The notes: generated from the sequence alone by a model not told the origin. Numbered from the stretch's first letter, positions 1-8,549 are shown. The stretch: DNA of 64,000 nucleotides from Phycisphaerales bacterium (GCA_029260345.1 JAJDDK010000004.1:124001-188000), one strand, 5' to 3'. Made by a program: numbers and translations.

Positions 1-307
1 CGCGGCAATGCGTGCTCAGTCCACCGCGACACAGATCGCACAAGCCGCACACGATGTCCGGCGAGGAGACGATGCGTTGACGGCGCAGGGCAGCGGATTT
101 CGAACCTGTTTCCACGACGGTCCCGACAAATTCGCGCCCGGGCGTGAACGCGGTTGCGTCATCGATGCGCAGCATGCTCGCAATGTCAAACCAATCGATG
201 CTCACCAGCGAAGGCCGCACGGCGACTTCGGTTTCGGCTGGAGCTCGTGTTTCGGAATTCGCCAGAGTGATGGCGCCGGCGCTGAGGCGCACCGCGCGAA
301 AACTCAT
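1..307 (-). CDS. Medium-chain (zinc-type) dehydrogenase/reductase, N-terminal part, cut by window edge
   Basis: The first 102 codons read as the GroES-like domain of the MDR alcohol dehydrogenase superfamily. GREFVGTVVETG lies near residue 58 and a structural-zinc cysteine loop, CGLCDLCRGGLSTHC, supplies C87, C90, C93 and C101. Family members normally have GHE at the first motif and a CxTD cysteine near residue 38. Here the histidine is replaced by arginine and the cysteine position reads DWFD, so the catalytic zinc ligands seem lost while the structural zinc loop is kept. The ATG overlaps the TGA of the upstream lipoprotein gene (ATGA, 304-307), which implies translational coupling. Substrate cannot be inferred. 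The gene has no stop inside the window. Confidence 0.75.
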   Translation of the reverse strand, partial: MSFRAVRLSAGAITLANSETRAPAETEVAVRPSLVSIDWFDIASMLRIDDATAFTPGREFVGTVVETGSKSAALRRQRIVSSPDIVCGLCDLCRGGLSTHCR

Positions 308-1161
308 TCCCCCTCGGGACTCGGCGCGGTTCCCCGCGTCATCCCGACTGGCATCGATGCGGTCTCGTTTGGTGTCTCGACCCATGGAACGATGTATTCC
401 CAGAACTTTGGCTTTCGCTGATACACGGGATAGACGTAGGTACCGCGCCCAGCGAACAGATCGTCCGTTTCGGACGTCCACTGAAGCCACGCGCCAGCGT
501 CATAGGCAAAGTCCTGCCCGGTCAGGATGGTCAGTGAACTCAGCGCCGCCTGATTCACGAGGAGTCGCTGATCGAGCAACCCTGAAATAAGCACCTGCAC
601 AACTTGCGCGTCCGCGTATTGCCCAAGGGCGCCCGCAGCGGCGGCACGAGTTTCGGAATCCGTCTCAAAACGAGGGCTTGCCGCGCGAATCAGCGGCTCC
701 ACCACGGCTGGATTATGAATGCGCTGCAATGCTTCAGCCGCGGCTCTGCGAACGATGGGTGAATCATCCGTCAGGGATTCAGCGAGCAGCACCGCATCGC
801 TTGTCAGACCGTGTCGTCCGACCGCTTCGCATGCGACGGCGCGCACGGTGGGATCCTCATCATCCATCGCGAGGCGATAAAAGCGCAGGTACACCGGATC
901 GCCGCCCCACGGCGCATTGGAGAGAAGCAGCATGCCGCGCTGACGTTTGTCGGGGTCATACGGGTCCGCCGCCCAGCGAGCGGCTTCGGCAGGATCCGGC
1001 GGCGAGAAGATATTCAGAATCGTGTCCTGCTCGAGATTGCTGCCGCCGGTGAAATCGGCGCCGCATCCGCTGACGAATAAGGTGCAGAAGTACACGAAGA
1101 CCATGCATCCGGCGGCGCGGAGTCGGCGAGTCGTATTCGCAGTCGGTTCAGCACTGGGCAC
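304..1161 (-). CDS. HEAT-repeat lipoprotein
   Basis: Predicted outer-surface or periplasmic lipoprotein. The hydrophobic stretch CMVFVYFCTLFVSGC ends in a lipobox (FVSGC) with twin arginines upstream (TTRRLRAAG). The body carries HEAT-like helical repeats, for example DPTVRAVACEAVGRHG and SPIVRRAAAEALQRIH, followed by a WLQW segment. HEAT arrays are protein-interaction scaffolds; no catalytic motif is visible. The GTG at 1161 is chosen because it gives the n-region of the signal peptide; an ATG at 1104 would start at MVFVYF without positive charge. The start codon sits about 7 bases after a TACAAT box, so the mRNA may be leaderless. It lies upstream of, and overlaps, the MDR gene. Confidence 0.7.
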   Translation of the reverse strand: MPSAEPTANTTRRLRAAGCMVFVYFCTLFVSGCGADFTGGSNLEQDTILNIFSPPDPAEAARWAADPYDPDKRQRGMLLLSNAPWGGDPVYLRFYRLAMDDEDPTVRAVACEAVGRHGLTSDAVLLAESLTDDSPIVRRAAAEALQRIHNPAVVEPLIRAASPRFETDSETRAAAAGALGQYADAQVVQVLISGLLDQRLLVNQAALSSLTILTGQDFAYDAGAWLQWTSETDDLFAGRGTYVYPVYQRKPKFWEYIVPWVETPNETASMPVGMTRGTAPSPEGE

Positions 1162-1167
1162 GATTCG

Positions 1168-1173
1168 ATTGTA
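1168..1173 (-). promoter_or_regulatory. Candidate -10 box (TACAAT) for the HEAT lipoprotein gene
   Basis: The minus strand reads TACAAT, one mismatch from TATAAT, ending 6 bases before the proposed GTG start. A weak TTCAGC lies 18 bases upstream as a possible -35. The spacer to the divergent lipoprotein gene is only about 50 bases, so both promoters must lie here. Confidence 0.35.
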
Positions 1174-1213
1174 CGGTGAAAGCGGATTCAGGCTGAAGTG
1201 AAGGAGGCGCCTC

Positions 1214-1981
1214 ATGATTGATCGCATCATTGGCCGGTTCACGTTGCCGTTTCGATGGCTCTCTTTGGCGGCGGTGGCGATGGGGCTGGCCGGGTGTCAC
1301 TTCGGATCAAGCCCGGATGCGACCAAGAGCTTTGGCCCGGCGACGAAAGCGGATTCATCACTGAAGGCGGCTGAGGCGTACGTGTCCAAGGCCGGCGAGT
1401 CGGCTTTTAGCGTCGTCGGCGCCGAGGATGGATCCAAGGGAAAAGTCACGGTGTCCATCGAGCCCGTTTCGGGCGGGCATCGGTGGCAGGTGCGCTATGT
1501 TCGCGACAGCGCCAAGACCCCATTTCGTGAGGACGTGCTTGAATCCACTGACGCCGGCGTTGTGATGATCGAGACCACTGAATACGACCGAGACGCGCTC
1601 ACCGTCTACGACCCGCCCCTCACACTGATGCCGCGAACCCTGGAGCCGGGAAAAATTTTCAAACAAGAAATCAAGATGGTGATTCACCCGCCCAGCGATC
1701 GCAACAAAGTGCGCCGGCGCGGCACGGGCCACCAAACGGTCGAACTCATCGGAAAGCAATCCGTCAAAACGGGCGCCGGAGAGGTCGACGCCTTCCACGT
1801 GCGCAGTCACTTCGTCGCGGAGCTTTCACCGGCGCACGTCGAAATCGCGACCGAACGCTGGTACGCGCATGAGAAAAGCACTGTTGGTTTTGTCGCGGAG
1901 CGTTATGACGAGAAACTAACGATCCTGGGTGTGGAGTCGTCAGCGCGCGGCTACCTCTGGATCTTGCGCGCGAACCATTGA
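1214..1981 (+). CDS. Hypothetical lipoprotein
   Basis: 255 residues. The N-terminus MIDRIIGRFTLPFRW is followed by a hydrophobic core and the lipobox LAGC (cysteine near residue 28), so export and lipidation are likely. The remainder is a beta-rich domain with DGSKGKVTVSIEPVSGGHRW and a charged centre; I do not recognise a family. The start is firm: AAGGAGG at 1201-1207 lies 7 bases before the ATG. It is divergent from the HEAT lipoprotein and convergent with the cluster A operon, whose last gene ends 18 bases after this stop, so it is probably not part of that operon. Confidence 0.7.
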   Translation: MIDRIIGRFTLPFRWLSLAAVAMGLAGCHFGSSPDATKSFGPATKADSSLKAAEAYVSKAGESAFSVVGAEDGSKGKVTVSIEPVSGGHRWQVRYVRDSAKTPFREDVLESTDAGVVMIETTEYDRDALTVYDPPLTLMPRTLEPGKIFKQEIKMVIHPPSDRNKVRRRGTGHQTVELIGKQSVKTGAGEVDAFHVRSHFVAELSPAHVEIATERWYAHEKSTVGFVAERYDEKLTILGVESSARGYLWILRANH

Positions 1982-1998
1982 CTTGTGTCGATCACGGA

Positions 1999-2514
1999 TC
2001 ACTTCACCAAATGGTGAATCGGCACTTCAATCGTGCGATCACGCGGCCCTGAGATCACCAGGATCCCCGCATCAACGTCGATCTTGGCCAGCGTCCACTG
2101 GGGCTCAATCTCGTCGCCCACGCGGCGTAAGCGACCGTTGACGGTGGCCAGCGCGCCCTTTGAACTGACCAGCACCGACTTCACATGAAACGACGGCGCC
2201 GGCACCTCCACCGGAACGACATTGGTTGGGGCCGTCGATTCTTCTGTCGTTTCCACGATCGGCGCAGCGCCATGTAAAGGCGAAGCGCCGAATGGCTGTT
2301 GCATCGCTGACCGTGCAAATGTCACCACGGCGACTTGCGCTTCAGTCAGCTTCGGAAGCGGCATCACCTGTGACGCCGATGGACCGTCATCGATCGTCGC
2401 TCGCGCCTGCGGCGGCGCCCCGCCCGTACCCCAACGGAACAGCAGCGCCATCGCAATCGGAGTCGCCGCGGCGCCAATGCCGGCGCCTCGAAGGAGCTGC
2501 CGTCGTCCGGGCAT
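1999..2514 (-). CDS. GspB-like type II secretion accessory protein (cluster A)
   Basis: 171 residues: a basic start with RR, one hydrophobic N-terminal segment (about residues 10-28), a variable linker, then a C-terminal domain with LATVNGRLRRVGDEI followed by hydrophobic beta strands (GILVISGP, IEVPIHH). This matches the layout of the T2SS GspB C-terminal domain (INGxxYxxGDxI), which contacts the secretin or GspA and links the inner-membrane complex to the outer membrane. A divergent GspC/PilP HR domain is the alternative. Its ATG overlaps the preceding stop as TGATG; a GTG one codon upstream is also possible. It is the last gene of the cluster A operon. Confidence 0.6.
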   Translation of the reverse strand: MPGRRQLLRGAGIGAAATPIAMALLFRWGTGGAPPQARATIDDGPSASQVMPLPKLTEAQVAVVTFARSAMQQPFGASPLHGAAPIVETTEESTAPTNVVPVEVPAPSFHVKSVLVSSKGALATVNGRLRRVGDEIEPQWTLAKIDVDAGILVISGPRDRTIEVPIHHLVK

Positions 2515-3086
2515 CACTCATCCTCCTCATCGATTGCAGCCATCGTGATAGCGAGCGCGGCCGGGTCAAAAGAGTAGTGCGCTGTCTGAATCATCGCGTG
2601 GACCGTTTCCCCATCCGCATGCTCCACCGGCGTTAGTGAGAACCGCGTCACGACATTGAACCCGGAGTCCCCTTCGATCGCGGCAAGGAATCGTGCGACT
2701 CGTTCGTACTCACCGGTCGCTTCTACTGTGAATCCATACGATCGCGCGAAATCTTCATCGTCTTCATTCTGCGCGATAGGATCGATGCGATCGATGCGCA
2801 CGTCTTCGCGTTCTCCAAGTTCAAGCAAGCGTGTGGACCACGGCGCTTCGACCCTTGGCGTGCCTTGGTCGAGCCACGCGAAGAGGCGATCCGCTTCTGA
2901 CGCCAGTCGAATCGTGCGGCTCGCATCAGGTGAGAAGCGCGCCTCCGCCGACAGCGTGTCCATGAGCGAGTGCCGGCGCTCCAGCCCCTGCTCGAGCCGT
3001 CCATTGATCAGCATGGCCACGCCGCCGACCATCGCAACAGCGATCACACCCATGGAAACAAGATCGCGCGTGCTTTGCACTTTCAC
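2514..3086 (-). CDS. PilO/GspM-like inner-membrane assembly protein (cluster A)
   Basis: 190 residues. One N-terminal membrane helix (VSMGVIAVAMVGGVAMLI, about residues 10-28) is followed by a helical stretch and a ferredoxin-like C-terminal domain (EYERVARFLAAIEGDSGFNVV), the layout of PilO and GspM. These proteins dimerise with PilN/GspL and align the platform with the pilus. The GTG start overlaps the preceding stop (GTGA, 3083-3086). Its position directly after the PilM-PilN fusion supports the assignment. Acidic C-terminus (IDEEDE). Confidence 0.65.
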   Translation of the reverse strand: MKVQSTRDLVSMGVIAVAMVGGVAMLINGRLEQGLERRHSLMDTLSAEARFSPDASRTIRLASEADRLFAWLDQGTPRVEAPWSTRLLELGEREDVRIDRIDPIAQNEDDEDFARSYGFTVEATGEYERVARFLAAIEGDSGFNVVTRFSLTPVEHADGETVHAMIQTAHYSFDPAALAITMAAIDEEDE

Positions 3087-4714
3087 GGCAGCTGCTCCTC
3101 GGCCGGAGGCGGCGTGACGGGCGCCGCCACGAGCTGAACAGTCACGTCGAATTCCTGCTGCCCGCCGGCGGAATCGGCGCCGCGACGAATGCCGCCAAGC
3201 TCGACCTGTTCAACGAGCGGGCACAACCGCAAGGAATCAACAAAGTGCGTGATGGCGCGCCGGGCGGCTTCCGGATTCTCTCCGTCAGCGCGTCCTTGCA
3301 GTCGTACATGCACGCTCTCGCGTTCGTGTGCGCCTTGCACACTCGTCAGCCGCACGGCCGTTGGCGTGAGGCGGGAGAGCTCTGCGAGCCATGCTCCCCA
3401 GTGCGCACGCGGCGGCATCGACTGCGGCACGCGCGCCGCCGCACGCCGTGACATCATGAAGTCCTGCTCGGCTGTCGCCAGACGATCCCGCGTGGCGCCA
3501 ATGCGCTGCGCCGTCGCTTCAAGCGAAGCGATGTGACGATCCATGGATTGCGTGATCCACACACTCCACGCGGCGTCGGCAGCCAGCAGCGCCACCGCAA
3601 TCGACACGCCTGCAATCAGTCCGCGGTGCACGCGCCGATTCAGTCGGGTCTTGAGCGCCGCGGGCGGCAATAAGCCAAGCTGCTCCGCCAGCGCTGCTCG
3701 CGATGCGGCGTCGTCGCGCAAGACCGCCTTTGCCACAGACGAGTCGCTCTCAACCGCCAATGGGGCGCCAGTCTCGTGTGAAAGCACTTCGGCCAATCGG
3801 CGAATGGACGCGCCAGCGCCGCAGACTTTGAATTGAATCCTTGATCGCTGATCGTCACTCAGGCTGAATCGGAGCGACTGCTTGACCTCAACGACGAGCG
3901 TCTGGAGCACGGGCTGAATGATGGGAAGGAGGTCGGCCCCTTTGAGGCCGCGCGATTCATCAATCACATCATCAAACTCGGGGACGCCGACCTCTTCGAG
4001 GAGTCGTCGCGCTTCCTGGTTGGACAGTGCCGATTCCTGATCGTGGCGCAGTATTGGACGTGTCAGCGCCTCAACCAGCCGATCGGTTCCGATGCTGATC
4101 ATGCGGAACAGATGAATATGACCGTTGTGCGTCGCCGTCAGCGTGGACATTCCATCTTCGATGCGAAGTCGGACCACGACGTCAGAGCCGGCTTCATTCA
4201 TCGCGTCTTCGATCGCAGCGCTCACCGTCGTCGCCGCCATGGGCGCAATGGCGCGGCATCGCAAACCGGCGCGTTCCACCAAACTGATGATCGCCTGGGC
4301 ATGACGCGCTTCGTCAACGACGCCCAGCACATGTGTGCGGCGCGGCGCACCGGACTGGTCGCGACCAAGAATAAGAAACGCCGTCGGGTCGTCGGCGGTT
4401 CCGTGCGGCGCCGCATCGCGCAGGGCTAGGCTCGCGGTTTGGATCGCATCACTTCCCGTCACCGGCGCTTGATGGAGATCCACCACGAACGTCGGACCTT
4501 CGTACAGCGCGACGACATCAGCGCCTTCGCAGCCGAGTTGTTGCACGGCGCTGGCGAGTTGAACATCGAGCGCAGAAACGCCATCAACCCAAGTGTCATC
4601 CTGGAGGGGCCGATCAAACCCAACCATGCAGGTGCGCTGGTCTGCGCCGCCATATCTGGTGAGCCGAATCCAATTTTGCGAAATGTGAATCAAGACGCGC
4701 GGACGCACGGGCAT
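3083..4714 (-). CDS. Fused PilM-PilN / GspL-like platform protein (cluster A)
   Basis: 543 residues. The first about 340 residues resemble the actin-like PilM/GspL cytoplasmic domain, with DVVVRLRIEDGMSTL, a phosphate-binding-like IQFKVCGAGASIRRL and VEVKQSLRFSL. A single membrane helix follows (GLIAGVSIAVALLAADAAW, about 362-385), then a coiled segment and a PilN-type periplasmic domain (WLAELSRLTPTAVRLTSV). Typical PilM and PilN are separate proteins of about 350 and 200 residues, so this is a fusion equal in plan to GspL. It would couple the GspE ATPase to the periplasmic PilO partner. The GGGAGG before the ATG is unusually close (2 bases). Confidence 0.65.
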   Translation of the reverse strand: MPVRPRVLIHISQNWIRLTRYGGADQRTCMVGFDRPLQDDTWVDGVSALDVQLASAVQQLGCEGADVVALYEGPTFVVDLHQAPVTGSDAIQTASLALRDAAPHGTADDPTAFLILGRDQSGAPRRTHVLGVVDEARHAQAIISLVERAGLRCRAIAPMAATTVSAAIEDAMNEAGSDVVVRLRIEDGMSTLTATHNGHIHLFRMISIGTDRLVEALTRPILRHDQESALSNQEARRLLEEVGVPEFDDVIDESRGLKGADLLPIIQPVLQTLVVEVKQSLRFSLSDDQRSRIQFKVCGAGASIRRLAEVLSHETGAPLAVESDSSVAKAVLRDDAASRAALAEQLGLLPPAALKTRLNRRVHRGLIAGVSIAVALLAADAAWSVWITQSMDRHIASLEATAQRIGATRDRLATAEQDFMMSRRAAARVPQSMPPRAHWGAWLAELSRLTPTAVRLTSVQGAHERESVHVRLQGRADGENPEAARRAITHFVDSLRLCPLVEQVELGGIRRGADSAGGQQEFDVTVQLVAAPVTPPPAEEQLP

Positions 4715-4850
4715 CGCCTCCCTGCCGAGAGCGGCATGGCTGGTTTCACTTCACCTATCGGAACGTCCAATGCGGCACTTGCGGCTCAGTGCGAACGTGT
4801 CCGGTAGTGGCGTCGTCTGAAATGTGTTATTCGGGCTTTGTGCGCCTCCG

Positions 4851-5231
4851 CTACGGCTGTTCTGTGAGAACGCGAACGCATTGCTGCTTCGCTTCACCGA
4901 CAGATGCCTCGACGCGAAGTTCACCCGGCGCTTCCGGAGACGCCTCAAAGGCGTCCACAATCGTCACGGCGACCCCGCCGGGCAGTTCGATGAATCCTGT
5001 GGCGGGAGTCTCAGGATCGTCTTTCTGCAAACGCAACGCGATGCGGGCGGCGCTCTCCGCTGCGGCGTGCGCGTGAATCGCCTGCACGCGCCAGGCGCCG
5101 AGGCGCGCATCATCACCGGCGCTGGTGACGGCGCCGATCACCACCAGATTGATCCACGCCAGCGCCAAAAGCGCCGCAACCAGCACGCCGGCACGGCGCG
5201 AGGTTCGTGATGGTCGTCGCGCCTGACTCAT
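4851..5231 (-). CDS. GspK/PilX-like minor pseudopilin component (cluster A)
   Basis: 126 residues. A basic leader with RRAG precedes a hydrophobic helix VLVAALLALAWINLVVIG, which resembles a class III signal without Glu5. That is normal for GspK/PilX tip proteins but not for other pseudopilins. The rest (ARIALRLQKDDPE, then beta strands) is much shorter than classical GspK (about 300). The ATG overlaps the stop of the preceding GspJ-like gene (ATGA). A 136-base spacer separates it from the PilM-PilN gene; I see no gene there. Confidence 0.5.
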   Translation of the reverse strand: MSQARRPSRTSRRAGVLVAALLALAWINLVVIGAVTSAGDDARLGAWRVQAIHAHAAAESAARIALRLQKDDPETPATGFIELPGGVAVTIVDAFEASPEAPGELRVEASVGEAKQQCVRVLTEQP

Positions 5232-5743
5232 GGCGACATCTCCGATTGCGCCAGAAACACCGTTGTCTGAATCGCAAAGCGGCCGGATTCAATCACCAGG
5301 CGCAAGCGGCGCGTTTCACTTGGCGCGCCTTGGGTGTCCGTCACGCCGTCTTCGCCGAGATATTCGATACGAAACACATCTACAGATTGGCACAGCGGCG
5401 CCGCGGCACTGCTTGGCTCGGTCAACCACAACGTCGATCCAAGCAGTTCAATCCGAAGTCCGCAGCCAAACGCAATGCGTGAGTCGCCCGCTGTGGTGAT
5501 GTCGGCGCCGCCGCCCAGAGCGCCATGCGCATTGCGAATCGAACGAGTGACGCGAAGCATGGCGTAATCCACGCGGCTCGCCGCGGCCCGCTGGCTGGTC
5601 GCCAAGGAGAAATTTTCTGATGAGCCAACCACCAGCGGCGTCACCACTCCGGCGATCGCGCCGACGATCGCCATGACCGCAATGACTTCGACAAGCGTGA
5701 ATCCGCGTCCGACCGCGCGCTGATGGAGTGCGTCCGTGGTCAT
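5228..5743 (-). CDS. GspJ/PilW-like minor pseudopilin (cluster A)
   Basis: 171 residues. The prepilin cleavage motif RGFTLVEVIAVMAIVG (G/F junction, Glu at +5) is followed by the N-terminal alpha helix and a beta domain containing SRVDYAMLRVTRSIRNA, a pattern typical of GspJ/PilW. The chosen ATG is at 5743 and overlaps the end of the GspI-like gene by 4 bases; longer readings upstream are antisense noise of the neighbour. Processing needs a prepilin peptidase, which is not in this window. Confidence 0.75.
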   Translation of the reverse strand: MTTDALHQRAVGRGFTLVEVIAVMAIVGAIAGVVTPLVVGSSENFSLATSQRAAASRVDYAMLRVTRSIRNAHGALGGGADITTAGDSRIAFGCGLRIELLGSTLWLTEPSSAAAPLCQSVDVFRIEYLGEDGVTDTQGAPSETRRLRLVIESGRFAIQTTVFLAQSEMSP

Positions 5744-6231
5744 GGCCGGGCCACCACACACTCGACGGTGATCGATCGATCGCCAACCGATGCGCTCCGC
5801 CACTGCACTGTCACTTCGATCTGACGAAAATCCGGGTCCGCGAGCCCCGGCTGGGCGGTCGCACGATGTCCGCCAGCGACCGGCGCCACGACGACGGGCT
5901 GCGTCGTGATGCTCCATGACATGCCGTACTTCGCGTACTGATCCGTGATGTCGGACGCCAGACGCGACGCGAGACTGGTGCGATACTGCGCGGCGTTTGC
6001 CATCGCATCGAAATTGATGATCGGATCGCTGCTGGCCGCGTCCGCCGCACATTCTTCGAGAATCGTTTGCGCCAGCCAGGCGGCGCGGGTTGATTGTGCG
6101 GCGTCGATACGATTCCGCGCGGCGTCGTTGAGATACACCATCGCCGTCGGCGCCGTGATTGAAATAATCACCATCGCGGCGATCGCTTCCACGAGCGAAA
6201 AACCCCGGCGCTGGCGATTCGAACTCACCAT
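5740..6231 (-). CDS. GspI/PilV-like minor pseudopilin (cluster A)
   Basis: 163 residues. RRGFSLVEAIAAMVIISI gives the G/F prepilin cleavage site with Glu at +5. The downstream segment STRAAWLAQTILEECAAD resembles the A-x-x-QxxxE helix of GspI. The ATG at 6231 overlaps the GspH stop by 7 bases, which supports this short start over an upstream one. In known systems GspI seeds the pseudopilus tip with GspJ and GspK, which follow it here in that order. Confidence 0.75.
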   Translation of the reverse strand: MVSSNRQRRGFSLVEAIAAMVIISITAPTAMVYLNDAARNRIDAAQSTRAAWLAQTILEECAADAASSDPIINFDAMANAAQYRTSLASRLASDITDQYAKYGMSWSITTQPVVVAPVAGGHRATAQPGLADPDFRQIEVTVQWRSASVGDRSITVECVVARP

Positions 6232-6761
6232 TCCACGGCTCCGGTGACGGCCCGCACGATAATGACGCCCCCGCCGCTGACTTGAATGCGTGCGTCTTGC
6301 GTGCACGGTGTGAGTGTCGCGATGTCACGTTCCTGCGGCGTCCCCGTTGCATCAAACCAGCACTCGCCGGCGCCGGCGCTTCCCGCGCCGGACAGGAATG
6401 ACTCGATCGTCACTCCGGGGAAGTCCGCCGGAACATGCAGCTCCAGCCGCGCATCGCCGGTTGGGCCTTTCATTGCGACGGGTTGCTTCGTTCCCTCCGG
6501 CATGCAGAGCAGCTCAAGGCGATCGGCGGCGGGATCAATACGCACGCCGGTCGCTTCGCCCGTCGTCACCGCCCGGCGCTGCGCAAGCGTGAGCCATCGC
6601 GCCACTTCAGTCGTGGCGGCTCGCTCGCGTGTGCGCTGAATCGCGCTGATCGCGGGAACCGTCGCAATTGACAACACGGCGACGAGCGCAAGGATGGTGA
6701 TCAGCTCCACGAGTGTGAAACCTGAATCACGCCCTTTGCGTTGCGTGCGCCGTGTCTTCAT
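6225..6761 (-). CDS. gspH: GspH/FimT-like pseudopilin (cluster A)
   Basis: 178 residues. The class III signal DSGFTLVELITILALVAVL is followed by the GspH pattern ARWLTLAQRRAVTTGEATGVRIDP, a helix then strand block seen in GspH/FimT minor pilins. The C-terminal region is beta-rich (RIQVSGGGVIIVRAVTG). It begins 27 bases after the stop of the preceding pilin gene and overlaps the next gene. Confidence 0.75.
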   Translation of the reverse strand: MKTRRTQRKGRDSGFTLVELITILALVAVLSIATVPAISAIQRTRERAATTEVARWLTLAQRRAVTTGEATGVRIDPAADRLELLCMPEGTKQPVAMKGPTGDARLELHVPADFPGVTIESFLSGAGSAGAGECWFDATGTPQERDIATLTPCTQDARIQVSGGGVIIVRAVTGAVEW

Positions 6762-6788
6762 GCGTGACGCCGACGGCGCCGCTCCCGA

Positions 6789-7283
6789 TCAGAGTTCATT
6801 CGCTTTATACGGACGACCGTTGCGCTTCAGCAGCGATGTCTCGTCTTCGCTGTTGGCCCAGAAGATCGCCACTGGCGGATCAGTCCGGTTGTCGACGAAG
6901 TAGTTCCAGCCGAACCGCGTCGGGTTCTTGACGATGCGAGTATTGGCTTCGTCGAGATTGCGGATCTGCTGCACTTCGCGCAACCCGGTATACGGGTTGA
7001 CCGGCACTTCTTCCTGCATGACGGTTCCGGACGTTGTGAACTCGTTGAATGTGGGGTGCGCCGCTTCACCATCGATCGCCTTGTTTGAGTAGAAGCCGGC
7101 CAGGCCGGATCGCACGCCGCCCAGCGCGCCTTCCAGCGCCGTGGCCTTGGCGCGATCGGCGTAATCAAAATATTTGGGAATGGCGACGCCCGCCAGCACG
7201 GCCAGGACCACCATCACGGCGATCAATTCGACCAGTGTAAAGGCATGACGCACCATGCTTCGACGCTTCGTGACTCCGCGCAT
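6789..7283 (-). CDS. Major pseudopilin/pilin-like protein (cluster A)
   Basis: 164 residues. RHAFTLVELIAVMVVLAVL gives an A/F prepilin junction with Glu at +5, then AIPKYFDYADRAKATALEG, typical of type II pilin-like major subunits. The C-terminal half lacks the GspG calcium-loop signature (YDLxSxGxDG), so it is closer to an MSHA/PilE-like pilin than to canonical GspG. The start at 7283 is set by GGGAGGAG at 7289-7296, five bases upstream; 17 more codons upstream are readable but lack this site. A 66-base spacer follows gspF. Confidence 0.75.
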   Translation of the reverse strand: MRGVTKRRSMVRHAFTLVELIAVMVVLAVLAGVAIPKYFDYADRAKATALEGALGGVRSGLAGFYSNKAIDGEAAHPTFNEFTTSGTVMQEEVPVNPYTGLREVQQIRNLDEANTRIVKNPTRFGWNYFVDNRTDPPVAIFWANSEDETSLLKRNGRPYKANEL

Positions 7284-7349
7284 TGCTACTCCTCCCGTTG
7301 ACGCTTGGCGAATCGCCATCGCTTCCTCAATCACTGACCTTGATCACAC

Positions 7350-8549
7350 TCATCCCACCAGCCCGACCATGTCCCACATTGGCAGGAACACAGCGAGCGC
7401 CACGGCCAGCACGACGATCGTCATCACTGCAATCAGCAGCGGCTCCAAGATCGTCGCCATGTTTTTCGTTAAATGACTGACTTCGCGCTCGTAGTGGCGC
7501 GACACGACATCACATAGGCGCGGCATTTCGGCGGACTCTTCGCCGGCAGCGATCATCCGCCGCGCAAAAGGCGGCAGATACGTGCAGTCACGCAGCGCTT
7601 CGGCGAGTCGATTTCCACCACGCACCTGGTTCATGAGTCGTGTGGCATCCCGTTGCAGCAGCGGTCGGCCGGTGGCCTGCCCCGCCATCTCCAGACTTTC
7701 CAGCAGCCCCAGGCCGGACCTGAGGCATACGCCAAACACCCGCGCAAAGCGTCCGACCGCAAGGCCAATCAGCACGGATCGAAGAACGGGTGTTCGGTGG
7801 AGCATTCGGTCGATGATCGCGCGGCCTTGAGTTGAACGCCACGCCGCCAGCCCCCCTACGACCGCGCTTGCTATGCCTATGCCGTACAGCCACCACCATT
7901 GGCGTACGGAAAGTCCGAAAGCCTGCAGCAGGCGTGTGAGCATTGGCAATTCAACGCCGCGCTGTTCAAACATGGAGGCGAAGCGCGGCACGACAAAAAC
8001 CAGCAGGAAAAGTGTCGCGGACGACAGCACAATCAACACCACCGCCGGGTACGTGAGCGCGCCGCGCATTTGCTTCACGGCTTCCGACTGCTTCTCAAGC
8101 ATCTCTGCAAGCATCTCGAGGACGGAGACCATGTTTCCGGACTTCTCCGCCGCATTCACGGTTGAGACGTAGACATCGCCGAACACGCGCCGGTGCGGCT
8201 CCAGCGATTCGGTGATCGTTGCGCCCGCCTGGATCGAGCTGGCGACGTCGATCAGCAGCGTGCGGAACTTTGCGTTTGTTTCCTGTTCGGCAATGCTCAG
8301 AAGGCCATCCGCGATTGGGATGCGCGCTTCCATGAGCACGGCGAGTTGATAGGTGAACTGCGAAATCTCGGTTAGGGAGATTCGTGATGAGGGTCGTCTG
8401 CGGCTGCGCGCAGCGCGGAGGCGAATCGGCGTCAGGCCTTCGATGGTGAGCTTGCGGTAGGCGTCCTGCTCGGTGAGGGCTTTGACGTCGCCGCGCCTGC
8501 GGGCGCCGCTCTTGTCCACGGCGCTGTATTTGAACGTCGCGACGCTCAT
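7350..8549 (-). CDS. gspF: GspF/PilC inner-membrane platform protein (cluster A)
   Basis: 399 residues, the family's usual length. An N-terminal FKYSAVDKSGARRRG motif is followed by two T2SSF repeats, each a cytoplasmic helical bundle plus membrane segments. The first ends in VVLIVLSSATLFLLVFVVPRF and the second in LLIAVMTIVVLAVALAVFLP. FTYQLAVLMEARIPIADGL and GRFARVFGVCLRSGLGLLESL are the paired signature regions. GspF links the ATPase to the pseudopilus base. ATG overlaps the gspE stop (ATGA). Confidence 0.9.
   Translation of the reverse strand: MSVATFKYSAVDKSGARRRGDVKALTEQDAYRKLTIEGLTPIRLRAARSRRRPSSRISLTEISQFTYQLAVLMEARIPIADGLLSIAEQETNAKFRTLLIDVASSIQAGATITESLEPHRRVFGDVYVSTVNAAEKSGNMVSVLEMLAEMLEKQSEAVKQMRGALTYPAVVLIVLSSATLFLLVFVVPRFASMFEQRGVELPMLTRLLQAFGLSVRQWWWLYGIGIASAVVGGLAAWRSTQGRAIIDRMLHRTPVLRSVLIGLAVGRFARVFGVCLRSGLGLLESLEMAGQATGRPLLQRDATRLMNQVRGGNRLAEALRDCTYLPPFARRMIAAGEESAEMPRLCDVVSRHYEREVSHLTKNMATILEPLLIAVMTIVVLAVALAVFLPMWDMVGLVG

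Noticed and set aside
5228-6355. Long frame covering two pseudopilin genes
   Set aside because: Only the part from 5743 carries a prepilin signal; the rest is the GspI-like gene in another frame.
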